Assembly (NCBI GenBank): GCA_964510065.1
Contig: CAZEAC010000021.1
Location: 1 to 64,000, forward strand
From: CAZEAC01 sp964510065
Lineage (GTDB): Bacteria > Bdellovibrionota_C > UBA2361 > CAIXSY01
Length of the DNA stretch: 64,000 nucleotides
Reading direction: 5' to 3'
Positions 53,657-63,191 of this stretch are shown here, in pieces. Within the stretch, counting starts at the first letter, position 1, and every line of letters begins with the position of its first letter. The position numbers and the translations under genes are program-made. The notes beneath the pieces were generated by a model that did no database searches, was not told the DNA's origin, and saw only the letters and a program-made list of their open reading frames with translations.

Positions 53657-54304
53657 ATGTCACGATATATCAAGCTCCTTCTTGCAGCGGTAGTTAACCT
53701 TGTGCTCCTTGTAGGATGTTTCAAGCCTACGGCATTAACTCACCGTGACAGGGCGTATGCGGCGTGTACGCGTAGTGATACTGCCACCGCTATCCGCGAA
53801 TATCAGGTCGCGCTCATGCAAGCTCCCGGCGACAAATGCCTTCTGATCAATTTGATTTCGTGCGCACGCAAAGCCAAACAGTTCGACGTCGTCGAAGCGG
53901 CGCTTAAAGAGCTGCGCATCGCCGACGGAGAGTCATACGACTATTTTCACCAGCTCGGTACACTCGAATATAAACGCGGGCACTATCACGCGGCGCGTGT
54001 TTCCTTTGCTCGTGCAATCGCGTTAAACTCCCAGCCTCTCGATCACTACTATCTTGGTCGGATATTTGAGCGTTTGAACGACCTCGAAAACGCCAAAGCG
54101 CAGTATCGCATCAGCATTAATCTTTACCGGACTCTTGGCGAACTTAGCGCCGATGAGTGGGCCAACCGAGCCTATGCGGCACGTGTTACCGGGGACACGG
54201 AAGATTCCGAGCATTCAATTAAAAGCTGCCTTGGCGCTGATGCGAACAACGAACGCTGCAACTCGCTTGCTCGCCAATTTTTTCCAAATATTCTCTCACA
54301 CTAA
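53657..54304 (+). CDS. TPR-repeat lipoprotein
   Basis: 215 residues with lipobox LLVGC near residue 21 and about four tetratricopeptide repeats (ATAIREYQVALMQAPGD; YFHQLGTLEYKRGHYHAARV; YYLGRIFERLNDLENAKAQY). Divergent from the two lipoprotein genes, 91 bp away. Its general plan resembles the T3SS-operon lipoprotein at 12.3 kb. Role probably as an envelope scaffold. Confidence 0.8.
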   Translation: MSRYIKLLLAAVVNLVLLVGCFKPTALTHRDRAYAACTRSDTATAIREYQVALMQAPGDKCLLINLISCARKAKQFDVVEAALKELRIADGESYDYFHQLGTLEYKRGHYHAARVSFARAIALNSQPLDHYYLGRIFERLNDLENAKAQYRISINLYRTLGELSADEWANRAYAARVTGDTEDSEHSIKSCLGADANNERCNSLARQFFPNILSH

Positions 54305-54753
54305 CCACGCGTAACAGCACATTTCGAAACGAACGTGAAACTTCTAAAAGCCCGAAGATAGTTTCGCGTTCGCCGACTAGCTCGAATTACCTGTCCTGCA
54401 CTGATTTCTCACTGATTCTCTCGGAGCGAAATCGAGCTTTAGGTACCCTTTGATTAAAATAGCACTCCGCAATATTATTCCTCTTAATGAAGCAAGAAGT
54501 TGAACGGATTAGGCTCGCGGGGAGCGTAGAGCCACTTCGAAGAGAATCTTTCCCCGCTCCACTCATTGAGCCCAGCTGGGTTGATATTTACGTGAGATGA
54601 ACAAGCGAAGTCATCAGCAACTGAGTGTTTGACAGTCTTCGCCCTTCTCGCTCTTAACGAGAGCTGAGTTAAGGCGAAGTTCTTACAAAGGTCTCACGGA
54701 AGCCCGTATTGAAGCATCTTCCTAACCTTCGGCCTGGAAGGTAGTATGAACGT
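54305..54753. other. Intergenic region, one possible tiny gene
   Basis: 450 bp before the serpin gene. A 37-codon frame at 54487-54600 (MKQEVERIRLAGSVEPLRRE at its start) has an even codon pattern but no ribosome site, so I do not call it. A hairpin (CTTCGCC ... GGCGAAG) lies near 54636-54678 and may belong to the serpin leader. Confidence 0.35.
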
Positions 54754-56028
54754 ATGATAAAAATCCTTCGCGCAGCGATACTTTTTCTAATCGGTTCAAC
54801 GATTTTTCCGGCGGGATCAGCAATGGCAGAGAATACGATTCTTGCGGCAGATGCCGTGAACAAGCTCGGTGTCGATCTCTACAAAAGCCTCGCTAAAACT
54901 GGCGAGAATCTCTGTATCTCTCCCTATTCTATTCAGTCTGCCCTTGCGATGACTTTCGCTGGTGCCGCGGGCGAGACGCGCGAGGAAATGGTGAAAGCGC
55001 TACATTATGGAGACGGGGGCGACAGTCTGCATGCTTCGTTCGCCGCGCTAGACAAAAGCCTGGAAGAATCCGCTGCTCAAACCGTACGCGATGTCGAGCA
55101 GGAGAAGAAATTTGGTGGAGATGGAGAGCCCATCGTCCTTAAGACCGCGAATCGCCTCTTTGGCAAGAAGGGGTACGACTTTCGAGAGACACATTTGTCG
55201 CTCATCAAAAAATTTTATGACGCTCCTCTCGAGTCGATAAACTTTTCAAATATGGAGAATGCGCGCAAGCGGATTAACAATTGGATCGAGGAACAAACCA
55301 AAGAGCGCGTCAAGGAGATGATAGCACCAGGTGGAATCGCTGCGGATTCTCGGCTTGTGCTAGTGAATGCGCTATATCTCAAAGCTCCCTGGGCGAAAAA
55401 ATTCAACGCTGAGTCAACAAGAGCGCTTCCATTTCATCTTCATTCGAACAAGACCGCCGAAGTCCCGACCATGTTCCGCCATGATAATCTTGGCTATGCC
55501 AAACGCGATGGCTATCAGGCTGTGACAATCCCGTATCGCGGCGACGATCTTCATTTTCTCCTCATTGTTCCGGACTTGGTAGATGGCCTCCCCGAGCTTG
55601 AAAAAAAGTTTACAGCTGGTCAGCTCGCCGAAAACAGGGTGCTCGAATCGGTGGATGTCGAGCTGTACCTTCCCAAGTTCAAGATCGAACCGCCGACAGT
55701 CGAGCTGGGAGAGCATCTGAAAAGGCTTGGCATAAAGCAGGCGTTTGACATGCCGCCCGGGAGCGCTAACTTTGACGCTATCGCGCCGCGTTTACCAGAC
55801 GAATATCTCTATATTTCACAGGTGCTGCATAAAACCTTTTTCGCTCTGGATGAGAAAGGTACCGAAGCTGCGGCCGCGACCGCCATTATGATGCTCGCTG
55901 GCTCGGCGTATAATCCAAATCCGCCTAAGCCCGTAGTCGTAAGAGCCGATCGACCGTTTCTCTATGCGGTGCAAGACAGAAAAAGCGGGACGTGCCTGTT
56001 TCTTGGTAAAGTGGCAGATCCGCGATAA
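54754..56028 (+). CDS. Secreted serpin (serine protease inhibitor)
   Basis: 424 residues, a full-length serpin. Signal peptide (LFLIGSTIFPAGSAMA), then the serpin core: NLCISPYSIQSALAMTFAGA, NRLFGKKGYDF, RLVLVNALYLKAPWAKKF, and RADRPFLY at the C terminus. The hinge DEKGTEAAAATAIMM has small residues at P15-P9, typical of inhibitory serpins. By register with antitrypsin, P1-P1' would be near Gly-Ser after MLA, but the loop is longer than usual, so P1 is uncertain. It likely traps a serine or cysteine protease in the periplasm or outside. Bacterial serpins are uncommon. Confidence 0.92.
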   Translation: MIKILRAAILFLIGSTIFPAGSAMAENTILAADAVNKLGVDLYKSLAKTGENLCISPYSIQSALAMTFAGAAGETREEMVKALHYGDGGDSLHASFAALDKSLEESAAQTVRDVEQEKKFGGDGEPIVLKTANRLFGKKGYDFRETHLSLIKKFYDAPLESINFSNMENARKRINNWIEEQTKERVKEMIAPGGIAADSRLVLVNALYLKAPWAKKFNAESTRALPFHLHSNKTAEVPTMFRHDNLGYAKRDGYQAVTIPYRGDDLHFLLIVPDLVDGLPELEKKFTAGQLAENRVLESVDVELYLPKFKIEPPTVELGEHLKRLGIKQAFDMPPGSANFDAIAPRLPDEYLYISQVLHKTFFALDEKGTEAAAATAIMMLAGSAYNPNPPKPVVVRADRPFLYAVQDRKSGTCLFLGKVADPR

Positions 56029-56134
56029 CGGCGGCTGGCGATGCTCCTGGCTTCACTCGCATCGAGGGAAGCCGCTGTCGATTAGCACATTTCAATATGC
56101 TACAGTATACGAGTCTGCCTACGGATGTAATCTT

Positions 56135-56623
56135 ATGGATGTGGAACGAAACCCAGAGAAGAGACGCGAAACGGAGCTCGCTAATTGGAGCGAACTTACA
56201 AGGAGAGTAGAAAGAGCAAAATCTTCCTCCGAAGGTTCCGAAAGCCAGCTCGCAGGCCACTCGTTGCAGCCCTTTTCGCTGCCGCCAGGCGATCCTCATG
56301 GCGTTGTGGAGATGTTAGACGCGATGCGTGCGAGTGCTATAAGTCGCTGGCAGTATCTAACTAGCAACTTTTCTCATCGACATTACTTTCAGGTCGAAGT
56401 GCTTGATTTTGATACCGAAGAGGGGCGTGCCGAGATGGCGAAGATTGAAATTCAAGAGAGGCGTGTCGCCGAGTGGCTCGAGGCAAATCTAAGAGAAGGC
56501 CAGGATTTTGAAATTGAGGGAACCGGCGTGAGCTGTGATTATCATATTTTCTTTAGAACGCCGGAGCTGTATCAGCGCTTTTGTGCGGAGACGGGAGAAC
56601 CTGTGCAGGCGCAGGAGCGCTGA
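56135..56623 (+). CDS. Hypothetical protein
   Basis: 162 residues, acidic and helical, no signal peptide. I take the ATG at 56135 as start because the longer frame runs into the serpin gene. Stretches WQYLTSNFSHRHYFQVEVLD and CDYHIFFRTPELYQRFCAE suggest a folded alpha/beta domain. No family recognised. Confidence 0.6.
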   Translation: MDVERNPEKRRETELANWSELTRRVERAKSSSEGSESQLAGHSLQPFSLPPGDPHGVVEMLDAMRASAISRWQYLTSNFSHRHYFQVEVLDFDTEEGRAEMAKIEIQERRVAEWLEANLREGQDFEIEGTGVSCDYHIFFRTPELYQRFCAETGEPVQAQER

Positions 56624-56928
56624 CAGAGTGCAACTACAGAATCCTGTCCAAGATTTTATAGAAGGAGCTCCAAGCGGCGCCAGCTACGACAAGCAGTATT
56701 AGAGGGGGTTGGCAAGGGCCTGCCGCTCGTTTGACGCGATGAGAAATACTTTCAGATCGAACTCCGCTAGACCAGAATTACTCTGCAAAAGGGATGTAAA
56801 TAGTCGGTTTCATACACAGAAACACCTCTCGAGCACGACTTACACTATCAAGCCTTTTTCTTCGCAATTGTTTGTTTAATAAAGACGCAGCGATATGCTA
56901 CAGTCGCCACTCCTTGGAGTAGTTGTAT
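56624..56928. other. Intergenic region without a gene
   Basis: About 300 bp. AT-rich before the HhH gene, so likely to contain its promoter. No hairpin or frame stands out. Confidence 0.4.
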
Positions 56929-57405
56929 ATGCCCGCCATCAAACATCAAGAACGAAAGCTTTTGACCGAAATTGTTGGGAAGCCTGCAGCGTCGGCTCTT
57001 ATTGCGCGTTTCGGTAACTTAGAAGAGCTCGCAGATGCGTCTCTCATCGAGCTACATGAGGTACCTGGCATTGGTTTATCAAAAGCTCTGGCAATTCGCG
57101 CGGCATTTCAACTTGCGAGCCTTGCCACACCCAAGACTTTTACTGTGTGCGGCGAGGTAACAAAGATTTCGAAAGATCGGGTGACTGTACGTTTTGACAA
57201 CGACGGGACTTACGAACCTCGTGAGGTTCTGATCGCTGACATTAATGACCAGATCGGAAAGTTGGTAGTTGGCTCATGGATTACTGCAACAACAGTGTTC
57301 ACTCAACGAAATCCTGACCGTGGGCTTTCTAATGCACAGGTAAAAGAGCGCATGGCGCGCATTCGATTGAATGCCGCGGAGAATGTCAAAAAAGTGCGCC
57401 AATAG
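56929..57405 (+). CDS. Helix-hairpin-helix protein (RadC N-terminal-like)
   Basis: 158 residues. Residues 10-60 resemble the HhH N-terminal domain of RadC/UPF0758: LLTEIVGKPAASALIARFGNLEELADA, then VPGIGLSKALAIRAAFQLA with the G-I-G hairpin. The C-terminal part is a beta-rich domain (FTVCGEVTKISKDRVTVRF), not the JAMM metallopeptidase of RadC, so this is a stand-alone HhH plus a different partner domain. It may bind DNA; function is not inferred further. GGAG precedes the ATG. Confidence 0.7.
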   Translation: MPAIKHQERKLLTEIVGKPAASALIARFGNLEELADASLIELHEVPGIGLSKALAIRAAFQLASLATPKTFTVCGEVTKISKDRVTVRFDNDGTYEPREVLIADINDQIGKLVVGSWITATTVFTQRNPDRGLSNAQVKERMARIRLNAAENVKKVRQ

Positions 57406-57485
57406 TTAGGCACCGCGGCGGACTTTAATGCCCAGTGGCGCAGCGCCCAACATGTATACTGACTTAAATTTAATAGTTTATTCTT

Positions 57486-60400
57486 TCAACCGAGAATAAA
57501 GCCACCTGGCTGACCTGGTGGTGGCGGCGGATGATAATCAGGGTCGCAGGCATTTCCTATTCCATCCTGGTCAAGATCTGCTTGATCAGGATTTGATCTG
57601 ACAAAAGGACAGTTATCGACGCTTCCTGTGCTTAAAGTATAAAGTGATGGAGGTGTGACACCGAAACACTCGCAGATATCCAATGAAGAAGAATCTCGGA
57701 AGCCATCGCTATCCCAGTCCGGGAAGGCTAATTTTTTTTGGCGAGTGGCGTCTGCGACTGCGCAATCTTCGAGGTCGGGCACTCCATCGCCGTCCGAATC
57801 AGCCCCCGGTGACGCAAGGTCAATCATAAATTCTTGACTCATTGGACCTAGATTGCCAGCGAAATCGACCGCTTGGATCTTGAAGAAGTAAGGCCCAGGG
57901 CTATAGTTAGTCAGGGTAAACTCATTCGGATCACATAATTCAAAGCTATCACTATAAGCACCTGTAGGACTTCGGTGATACGCACGGTAGAACAGGCCAA
58001 CAAGCTGTTCTTCCGCCACGGTGAAGTCCCATATAATTCTAGCAGTATAGCTACTCGAGCTACTGCCAGAGTAATAAACCTTTGGATCCACAGCTACCCC
58101 TGTTGGTCCCATATCATCAACTAGCCTGTAGGTAAGCGCAGAAGTACTTGAAACCTGAGGAATATTCGCGTCGACAACCTGTATTTTAATATTTTGCTCC
58201 GTCTGGCCAGTGCCTTGATTTATTATTTCCGGAACCTTCCAGATATATGAACCGCTATTTGGCAAGGTATTTGAGCCGCCATTAATAGATGAATCCCAAA
58301 TATGACTAATCGGCGTTCCTGCTACATCGAGAATATTTATCTTTACTTGTTCAACGCCGACTGAATCCCACGCAATAGTTACTGTGTGTCCGGGGCGGAT
58401 TTCAATACTACTTCCGTTTGTGGTGCCGCCAACTATTCGCACATTATCGATACTAGGAGACGGAATGATATGCGGTTCAATGGTAAGAGTGCCCACAGCT
58501 ACCACACTATCAGAGAGCGCCAAAGTTCCTGGCCCAGGCAAAAGCGGGGTAGAACGATTTCCATCGTAAAAATTAACCAATACTCGATACGTTCCTCCCG
58601 GGATGTTTTTCGGAACCCGGCGCTTGAACTCGTACTGCTGCTCACTTATCCAACCGTTTAGGTCTACTGGAAGAAAATGATCGTCGAAAAAATAATAGCT
58701 CCCATTTTGTTCAAGTTGGGTCGAAATTCGACGGTACTCCGCTACAGGCCCAGGGGCAAAATGATACCTTGTAGTTACAACATCACCAACTTTTGCAATC
58801 GCGGGTGTGATGGTAATTGGAAGAGCGGTCGGCGATTTAGGTGTAAGATCGACCGGAGGCGGCGGCGTAATGGGGCCGGGAGTAATTGTCAGATTGTCAC
58901 CGACAAGCGAGAGTCCATTCGCAGTATTTTCAACAGTCAATTTCAGAAAGCTACCTTGACCAAAATTGAAGTAGCTTCCAACAGCTGTCGATTCCAAAGT
59001 ATATGGCCGGATCATAAAGGTAGCCTGCATCTCAGACGCAGGTCCGAGGTCATAGTTTGGTTCTACGACTGCAGCGGTAGAGAGCCTCACAAAGGGACCT
59101 TCTTGATTCGCGGCCCTAAAAATATGGTAGCCCAGAATTTCAGGAGTTTCAGAAGGGTCCCAACGGAGCTTAATCCTTCCGTCTTCGATTGCCGCTCTTA
59201 CATTTTTGACTAGCTTAGTTTGCTGAATTCGAAGGGTTGGATCACCTAGCAAATTAAGGTTTACTGAGTTACTTGATTCTAGGCAGTCACCGAGTGTTTC
59301 ACCACGTACGAGCGGACTGATATCGAGATCATACGTTAAGTACCAAGTGGCAAGCGTATGCGATCCTGAAGCCAAAGCCGCACGTAACAGATTATTACTC
59401 GAATCAAAATCTCCAAAGTAGCTACCGAACATTCTAAGAAAGACTACTTTTAGATCCTTACTGGAAAATGAAGGGGCATTAAAAGAAGAATCATACATTC
59501 CCTGGTAATAGCCAGTTGAGGCAGTATACCCCACAAGATAGCTACTTCCGGCTGCGCCCTCGGCATATGAGAAAATCTCACCGCCAAAGCTATTAAGTGC
59601 GCCAAACCGTTTCGCAAGTGAAATAACCATCGACCCTGTTGAGTCTCGAGCAGGATTGTACATAAAGCCAATTGCTCGTTGAGGGACTGAAAGCTCTCCA
59701 ACACGAAAGCGGTGATTTTTATTAAGATACTGGCGCAACAGGTAGCCCTCGCCTCTCGGCAGAAAAGCCGGAAGATTATGAAAATCGATTCGGCCTACAG
59801 ATATCTCAGGAGCTGATGGGGTCTCGCTATTATCAAATACTCCATCATTAGGAAAGTTTCTGTTTAGAAATCGAGGCCCCATTTCTGCGTAGGGCACTCC
59901 TTGAATGGCCGAAGCGTTGAAGCTATCACTCCAGGATCCGTCGAGGTCCGAATAGTAACGGTCGGTACTCCACCCACCCGTATGATCATTTATATGTCCA
60001 TCGAGCGGAGAAACTCCAGAATAAGGAACCGCAACATGGCCCAAGATAATCGCCGTTTTCAATGTTGCTCCATATTGCGCGTGATCTAGACGCAACAAAT
60101 TGCGAATGGCCGGCGCATTCATTGAACGGGGGACGTCGTGGCGTACAACTTGCCATCCGTCGCCGATGAGATCTTGGGAGAATCGACGAATTTCAAGATC
60201 GGTTTCTTCGGCAATAACCGCATCAACGAGGAGAACGACTACTCCTCGTTGTTCAACGGCTTGTTTGCCAACAAATGCCAAAGTTTTCCAGTCTGCGTTA
60301 ACATACTCAGTAGTAGGACCCATCAAATTAGATACTTGGTACTCGTATATCACTCCCGCGGTGACTGAAGTGTCATGATAGCTTCCGACTGAATCAGGAA

Positions 60401-60707
60401 CTGTCGCAATTGGAGCGCCCCAGCTTTCTTCACCGAGAACTCTTTTGCGTATGACTTTCGCTGGGCAACCGCATGATGGGATCCCAAGCGTAATGCTCGG
60501 AGGTGAGAGATCTGTACTAACCGAAAGCAGACGAGATCCCATCTCCTCGGCGTTTTTTTGCGCAAATGTTTTAGAACAAAGAACGACACCTAACAGAAGA
60601 ATTGCAAAAAACGTGGGGCCTAATCCTATTATGCGCTTCCTTGAAATAGTAACACGGCGGACTGGTCGCAGGAGGCTAAGCGCCCGATTAAATTCAATCA
60701 AATGCAT
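57486..60707 (-). CDS. Large secreted protein with C25-peptidase-like region, beta domains and TSP3 repeats
   Basis: 1073 residues. An N-terminal hydrophobic signal follows a basic leader (LGPTFFAILLLGVVLCSKTFAQ, in part). Residues about 150-500 resemble the gingipain (C25) fold: TAIILGHVAVPYSG, GWSTDRYYSDLDG, VGRIDF and LNLLGDPTLRIQ. The usual catalytic Cys is missing: the region reads VFLRMFGSYFGDFDSS. Fibronectin-type and other beta domains follow, and two calcium-binding thrombospondin-3-like motifs end it (DSDGDGVPDLEDC; DQDGIGNACDPD). It may be an inactive protease-fold adhesin. Confidence 0.75.
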   Translation of the reverse strand: MHLIEFNRALSLLRPVRRVTISRKRIIGLGPTFFAILLLGVVLCSKTFAQKNAEEMGSRLLSVSTDLSPPSITLGIPSCGCPAKVIRKRVLGEESWGAPIATVPDSVGSYHDTSVTAGVIYEYQVSNLMGPTTEYVNADWKTLAFVGKQAVEQRGVVVLLVDAVIAEETDLEIRRFSQDLIGDGWQVVRHDVPRSMNAPAIRNLLRLDHAQYGATLKTAIILGHVAVPYSGVSPLDGHINDHTGGWSTDRYYSDLDGSWSDSFNASAIQGVPYAEMGPRFLNRNFPNDGVFDNSETPSAPEISVGRIDFHNLPAFLPRGEGYLLRQYLNKNHRFRVGELSVPQRAIGFMYNPARDSTGSMVISLAKRFGALNSFGGEIFSYAEGAAGSSYLVGYTASTGYYQGMYDSSFNAPSFSSKDLKVVFLRMFGSYFGDFDSSNNLLRAALASGSHTLATWYLTYDLDISPLVRGETLGDCLESSNSVNLNLLGDPTLRIQQTKLVKNVRAAIEDGRIKLRWDPSETPEILGYHIFRAANQEGPFVRLSTAAVVEPNYDLGPASEMQATFMIRPYTLESTAVGSYFNFGQGSFLKLTVENTANGLSLVGDNLTITPGPITPPPPVDLTPKSPTALPITITPAIAKVGDVVTTRYHFAPGPVAEYRRISTQLEQNGSYYFFDDHFLPVDLNGWISEQQYEFKRRVPKNIPGGTYRVLVNFYDGNRSTPLLPGPGTLALSDSVVAVGTLTIEPHIIPSPSIDNVRIVGGTTNGSSIEIRPGHTVTIAWDSVGVEQVKINILDVAGTPISHIWDSSINGGSNTLPNSGSYIWKVPEIINQGTGQTEQNIKIQVVDANIPQVSSTSALTYRLVDDMGPTGVAVDPKVYYSGSSSSSYTARIIWDFTVAEEQLVGLFYRAYHRSPTGAYSDSFELCDPNEFTLTNYSPGPYFFKIQAVDFAGNLGPMSQEFMIDLASPGADSDGDGVPDLEDCAVADATRQKKLAFPDWDSDGFRDSSSLDICECFGVTPPSLYTLSTGSVDNCPFVRSNPDQADLDQDGIGNACDPDYHPPPPPGQPGGFILG

Positions 60708-60816
60708 AACAATAATCTACTTGCCCTGCTCAATCTGCGACCACAAATAGTAGATGCAATTAACATGCCCCTGGGCCCATGCCGCCATTAACTCAATGTT
60801 ACGAATAGAATTGTAG

Positions 60817-60832
60817 TCGGCCCTAAGGCCGA
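60817..60832. terminator. Short hairpin after the beta-helix gene
   Basis: TCGGCC and GGCCGA pair around CTAA. It lies just past the stop of the 60.8-kb gene on the minus strand; the following bases are moderately T-rich. A weak terminator. Confidence 0.4.
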
Positions 60833-60833
60833 T

Positions 60834-62855
60834 TTAATTAACTACAACACTACTCGGCGCACCCGGCGCACCTGCCCCCGATGAACTGTCAAGACAGCCG
60901 GACTGGACAGTAATCGAAGGATTAAAGCGAAGGAGCGCTGGAATCGGACATTCGCGAATCGCATCTTCCGCTTTAAACGGCGGCCAGCGTAGATCTTGGT
61001 TGTTCGCAGGATTTTTGAACCAGGTCGGGCGAGTATTGCCGAGATAATAGCTATTGGGAACAACGGTATCACTGGCGCACGTATTTATAATCGGACGACC
61101 AGAGACGTCATTACAAACAATACTAGCCTTGATCTCTTCTATGCCAGGACCAGTTGTGGAGACCAAATAGTCTGAATTTGGATCTTCGTTCTTTCTTTCA
61201 GACACCCAATTCTTACAACGATAGGCTGTACAACGGACTTCATTATCGTACCATGAGTTGACCGATTCCCCCAGAAAGCCATAGCCGAGTTTGAATATGC
61301 CACGGCTCCCCGCCAAAATATTACATGAGTACGAGGTGGCTTCACGATAGAGTTCATATTCGGTTTCATTACCAGCAGTTCCTAAGATATTGCCGAGGAA
61401 ACTGTAGTAGCGGTTAGTTCTTTCGATATCAACTAACCAGGCCTGCGAGCAGTTTGTCCCCCTAATTTGGCTATTCTCGCGATTCCTTAGCGCGAACTTG
61501 TTTCTAAGCAATGTGAAATGAGACGACGTACCCCAATAGGTGTCTGCTCGAAAACGCTCGATGCTGTGGTTTCCTTCGACAAGATTCATCATCGGATGAC
61601 CACCGTGCATCAGCGGACCGAAGCGATAGGGATAGTCTCCGTCGGTGTCTTCCCACCACATTTCACCCATGTAGTTGTAGCTCACCACATTACCTGAAAT
61701 CGCCCCCTCCCAGGCAACGGCCATGGTGAGTTTCTCAAAGATACTATCGGTAATAAGACCCGCTGAAAAATGAGTACCTAGAAATATTCCATAGGCGCGA
61801 TCTGATGTATACTCGCCATCAGAGGGATCGCCCGTCGTGTCATAGTCTTTGCCGACATAATCATATTTTCCGGAACTTCCGATCTTTTCGGGTATCGGAA
61901 CGCCACCCCAAATTTTGCAACCCTGAATCGTAAACCAAAGAGCTCCATACCCCCAAATCGCGCGGCGTTTGTTCCCTCGTAACTCAACCCTATTAAGCCA
62001 GCTGTTAACCGCGCCGAATATTCCAACTGTATCCTGAGCTTTTGAAACGAGATTATTAAGGGTCAGATCTTCTGCGCCCGCGAAGTGTGTGATCCCGTCA
62101 GTCGGCTTACTGCCCGACATTCTTACCACCACCGGCGCTTTATTGTAACTCCAATAAAGCGGTGGATCGATGGTTGCAGTGGTCGTACTCGGAACGGTGA
62201 GTATCTTAACCCACTGCCCAATATTTCTGTTAGGGCGTCCGCACCAGGTACAGTTTTTCGGATTTCCTGCCTTGTCTCGCCCGGTGATGTCAACGGCCGG
62301 GTCACCGGTCGGATCTTCTGTCATATCGATCAGCACCACATCATTTGGCTCAAAGCCATGCGCTCCCGAAGTTGTAATAGTGTTGTCATTTTTTTGGGGC
62401 GAAACTAGGCCTATGTCTCCCGATTTCCAACTACCATCAAACCCATTATCGAATCGGAGCATGGTATCTCCAGAAAAGGGGGAAACGCCTAGCAGTTCAG
62501 TCTGTCCCATGCCAGCACCTCGCAAGACCACAAAAGAGGGGATTTTCAATTCAGCATTAATGTTGAAAGTCCCCGCAGAAAGCTTAAGCACCCGCGGAGC
62601 GCAGGAGAGATCTTGAAGGCAGGTAGCAGTCGCGGCAGGCTTACAGGCGTTCAGGGCGGACTGTATTGCGCTCGCCGAGAAGGTCGAGGCGAGCGCGTTG
62701 GAGTTACAGTCTGGTCCATAGTTCGTAGGAATCCCTCCCCGCACTCCCGGATTCCAATTTATTCTTCGGGATGGATCCAGGTCCTGAGCAAAGCAATAGG
62801 GAAGGACAGCAGAAAAGCATGCAACACTAAGAGCACAGAAAAATTTTAGTCTCAT
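60834..62855 (-). CDS. Secreted right-handed beta-helix protein
   Basis: 673 residues: signal peptide (FFCALSVACFSAVLPYCFAQ), then a pectate-lyase-like beta-helix (RVLKLSAGTFNINAELKIPS, VVLRGAGMGQTELLG, LNRVELRGNKRRAIWGYG). The two halves of the chain contain seven or more cysteines that could form disulphides. Same fold and overall style as the N-terminal part of the 38.8-kb protein, so probably a distant paralogue, but without Cys repeats or LamG. Likely binds or cleaves a polysaccharide outside the cell. Confidence 0.85.
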   Translation of the reverse strand: MRLKFFCALSVACFSAVLPYCFAQDLDPSRRINWNPGVRGGIPTNYGPDCNSNALASTFSASAIQSALNACKPAATATCLQDLSCAPRVLKLSAGTFNINAELKIPSFVVLRGAGMGQTELLGVSPFSGDTMLRFDNGFDGSWKSGDIGLVSPQKNDNTITTSGAHGFEPNDVVLIDMTEDPTGDPAVDITGRDKAGNPKNCTWCGRPNRNIGQWVKILTVPSTTTATIDPPLYWSYNKAPVVVRMSGSKPTDGITHFAGAEDLTLNNLVSKAQDTVGIFGAVNSWLNRVELRGNKRRAIWGYGALWFTIQGCKIWGGVPIPEKIGSSGKYDYVGKDYDTTGDPSDGEYTSDRAYGIFLGTHFSAGLITDSIFEKLTMAVAWEGAISGNVVSYNYMGEMWWEDTDGDYPYRFGPLMHGGHPMMNLVEGNHSIERFRADTYWGTSSHFTLLRNKFALRNRENSQIRGTNCSQAWLVDIERTNRYYSFLGNILGTAGNETEYELYREATSYSCNILAGSRGIFKLGYGFLGESVNSWYDNEVRCTAYRCKNWVSERKNEDPNSDYLVSTTGPGIEEIKASIVCNDVSGRPIINTCASDTVVPNSYYLGNTRPTWFKNPANNQDLRWPPFKAEDAIRECPIPALLRFNPSITVQSGCLDSSSGAGAPGAPSSVVVN

Positions 62856-63191
62856 TTTATGCACCACGAGCTTATACACCTACATAATAACAATATCTTG
62901 CGCTCCCAAATTCGATCCAGCGCTAATTTAGTGTGCATGGGATAATTTGCCTGGAGCAAGTCAAAGTCTAGGTAAAATATAGGGTAGGGTTGCAATAGTA
63001 AGTGCTGTCGCGCTCTAGGGCTTTACCCCGTCCCGCTCTGGTCCCACTACGATGGGACCCTACCGACTCTGATCAAGCTCAATAGATCCAGCGTTTAGCC
63101 TAAAAGTTAAAGACAAGTACCCACAATAAAATTGACTAAGAAATGTCTCGGTGCCAGAGTATACATTCAGCAACGCGAACTATTATTGGTA
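62856..63191. other. Divergent intergenic region with one hairpin
   Basis: 336 bp between the beta-helix gene and the plus-strand secreted protein. GGTCCCA (63040-63046) pairs with TGGGACC (63053-63059). No gene seen; it must hold both promoters. Confidence 0.4.

Noticed and set aside
54487..54600. 37-codon frame before the serpin
   Set aside because: No ribosome binding site or similarity; kept only as a note in the intergenic entry.
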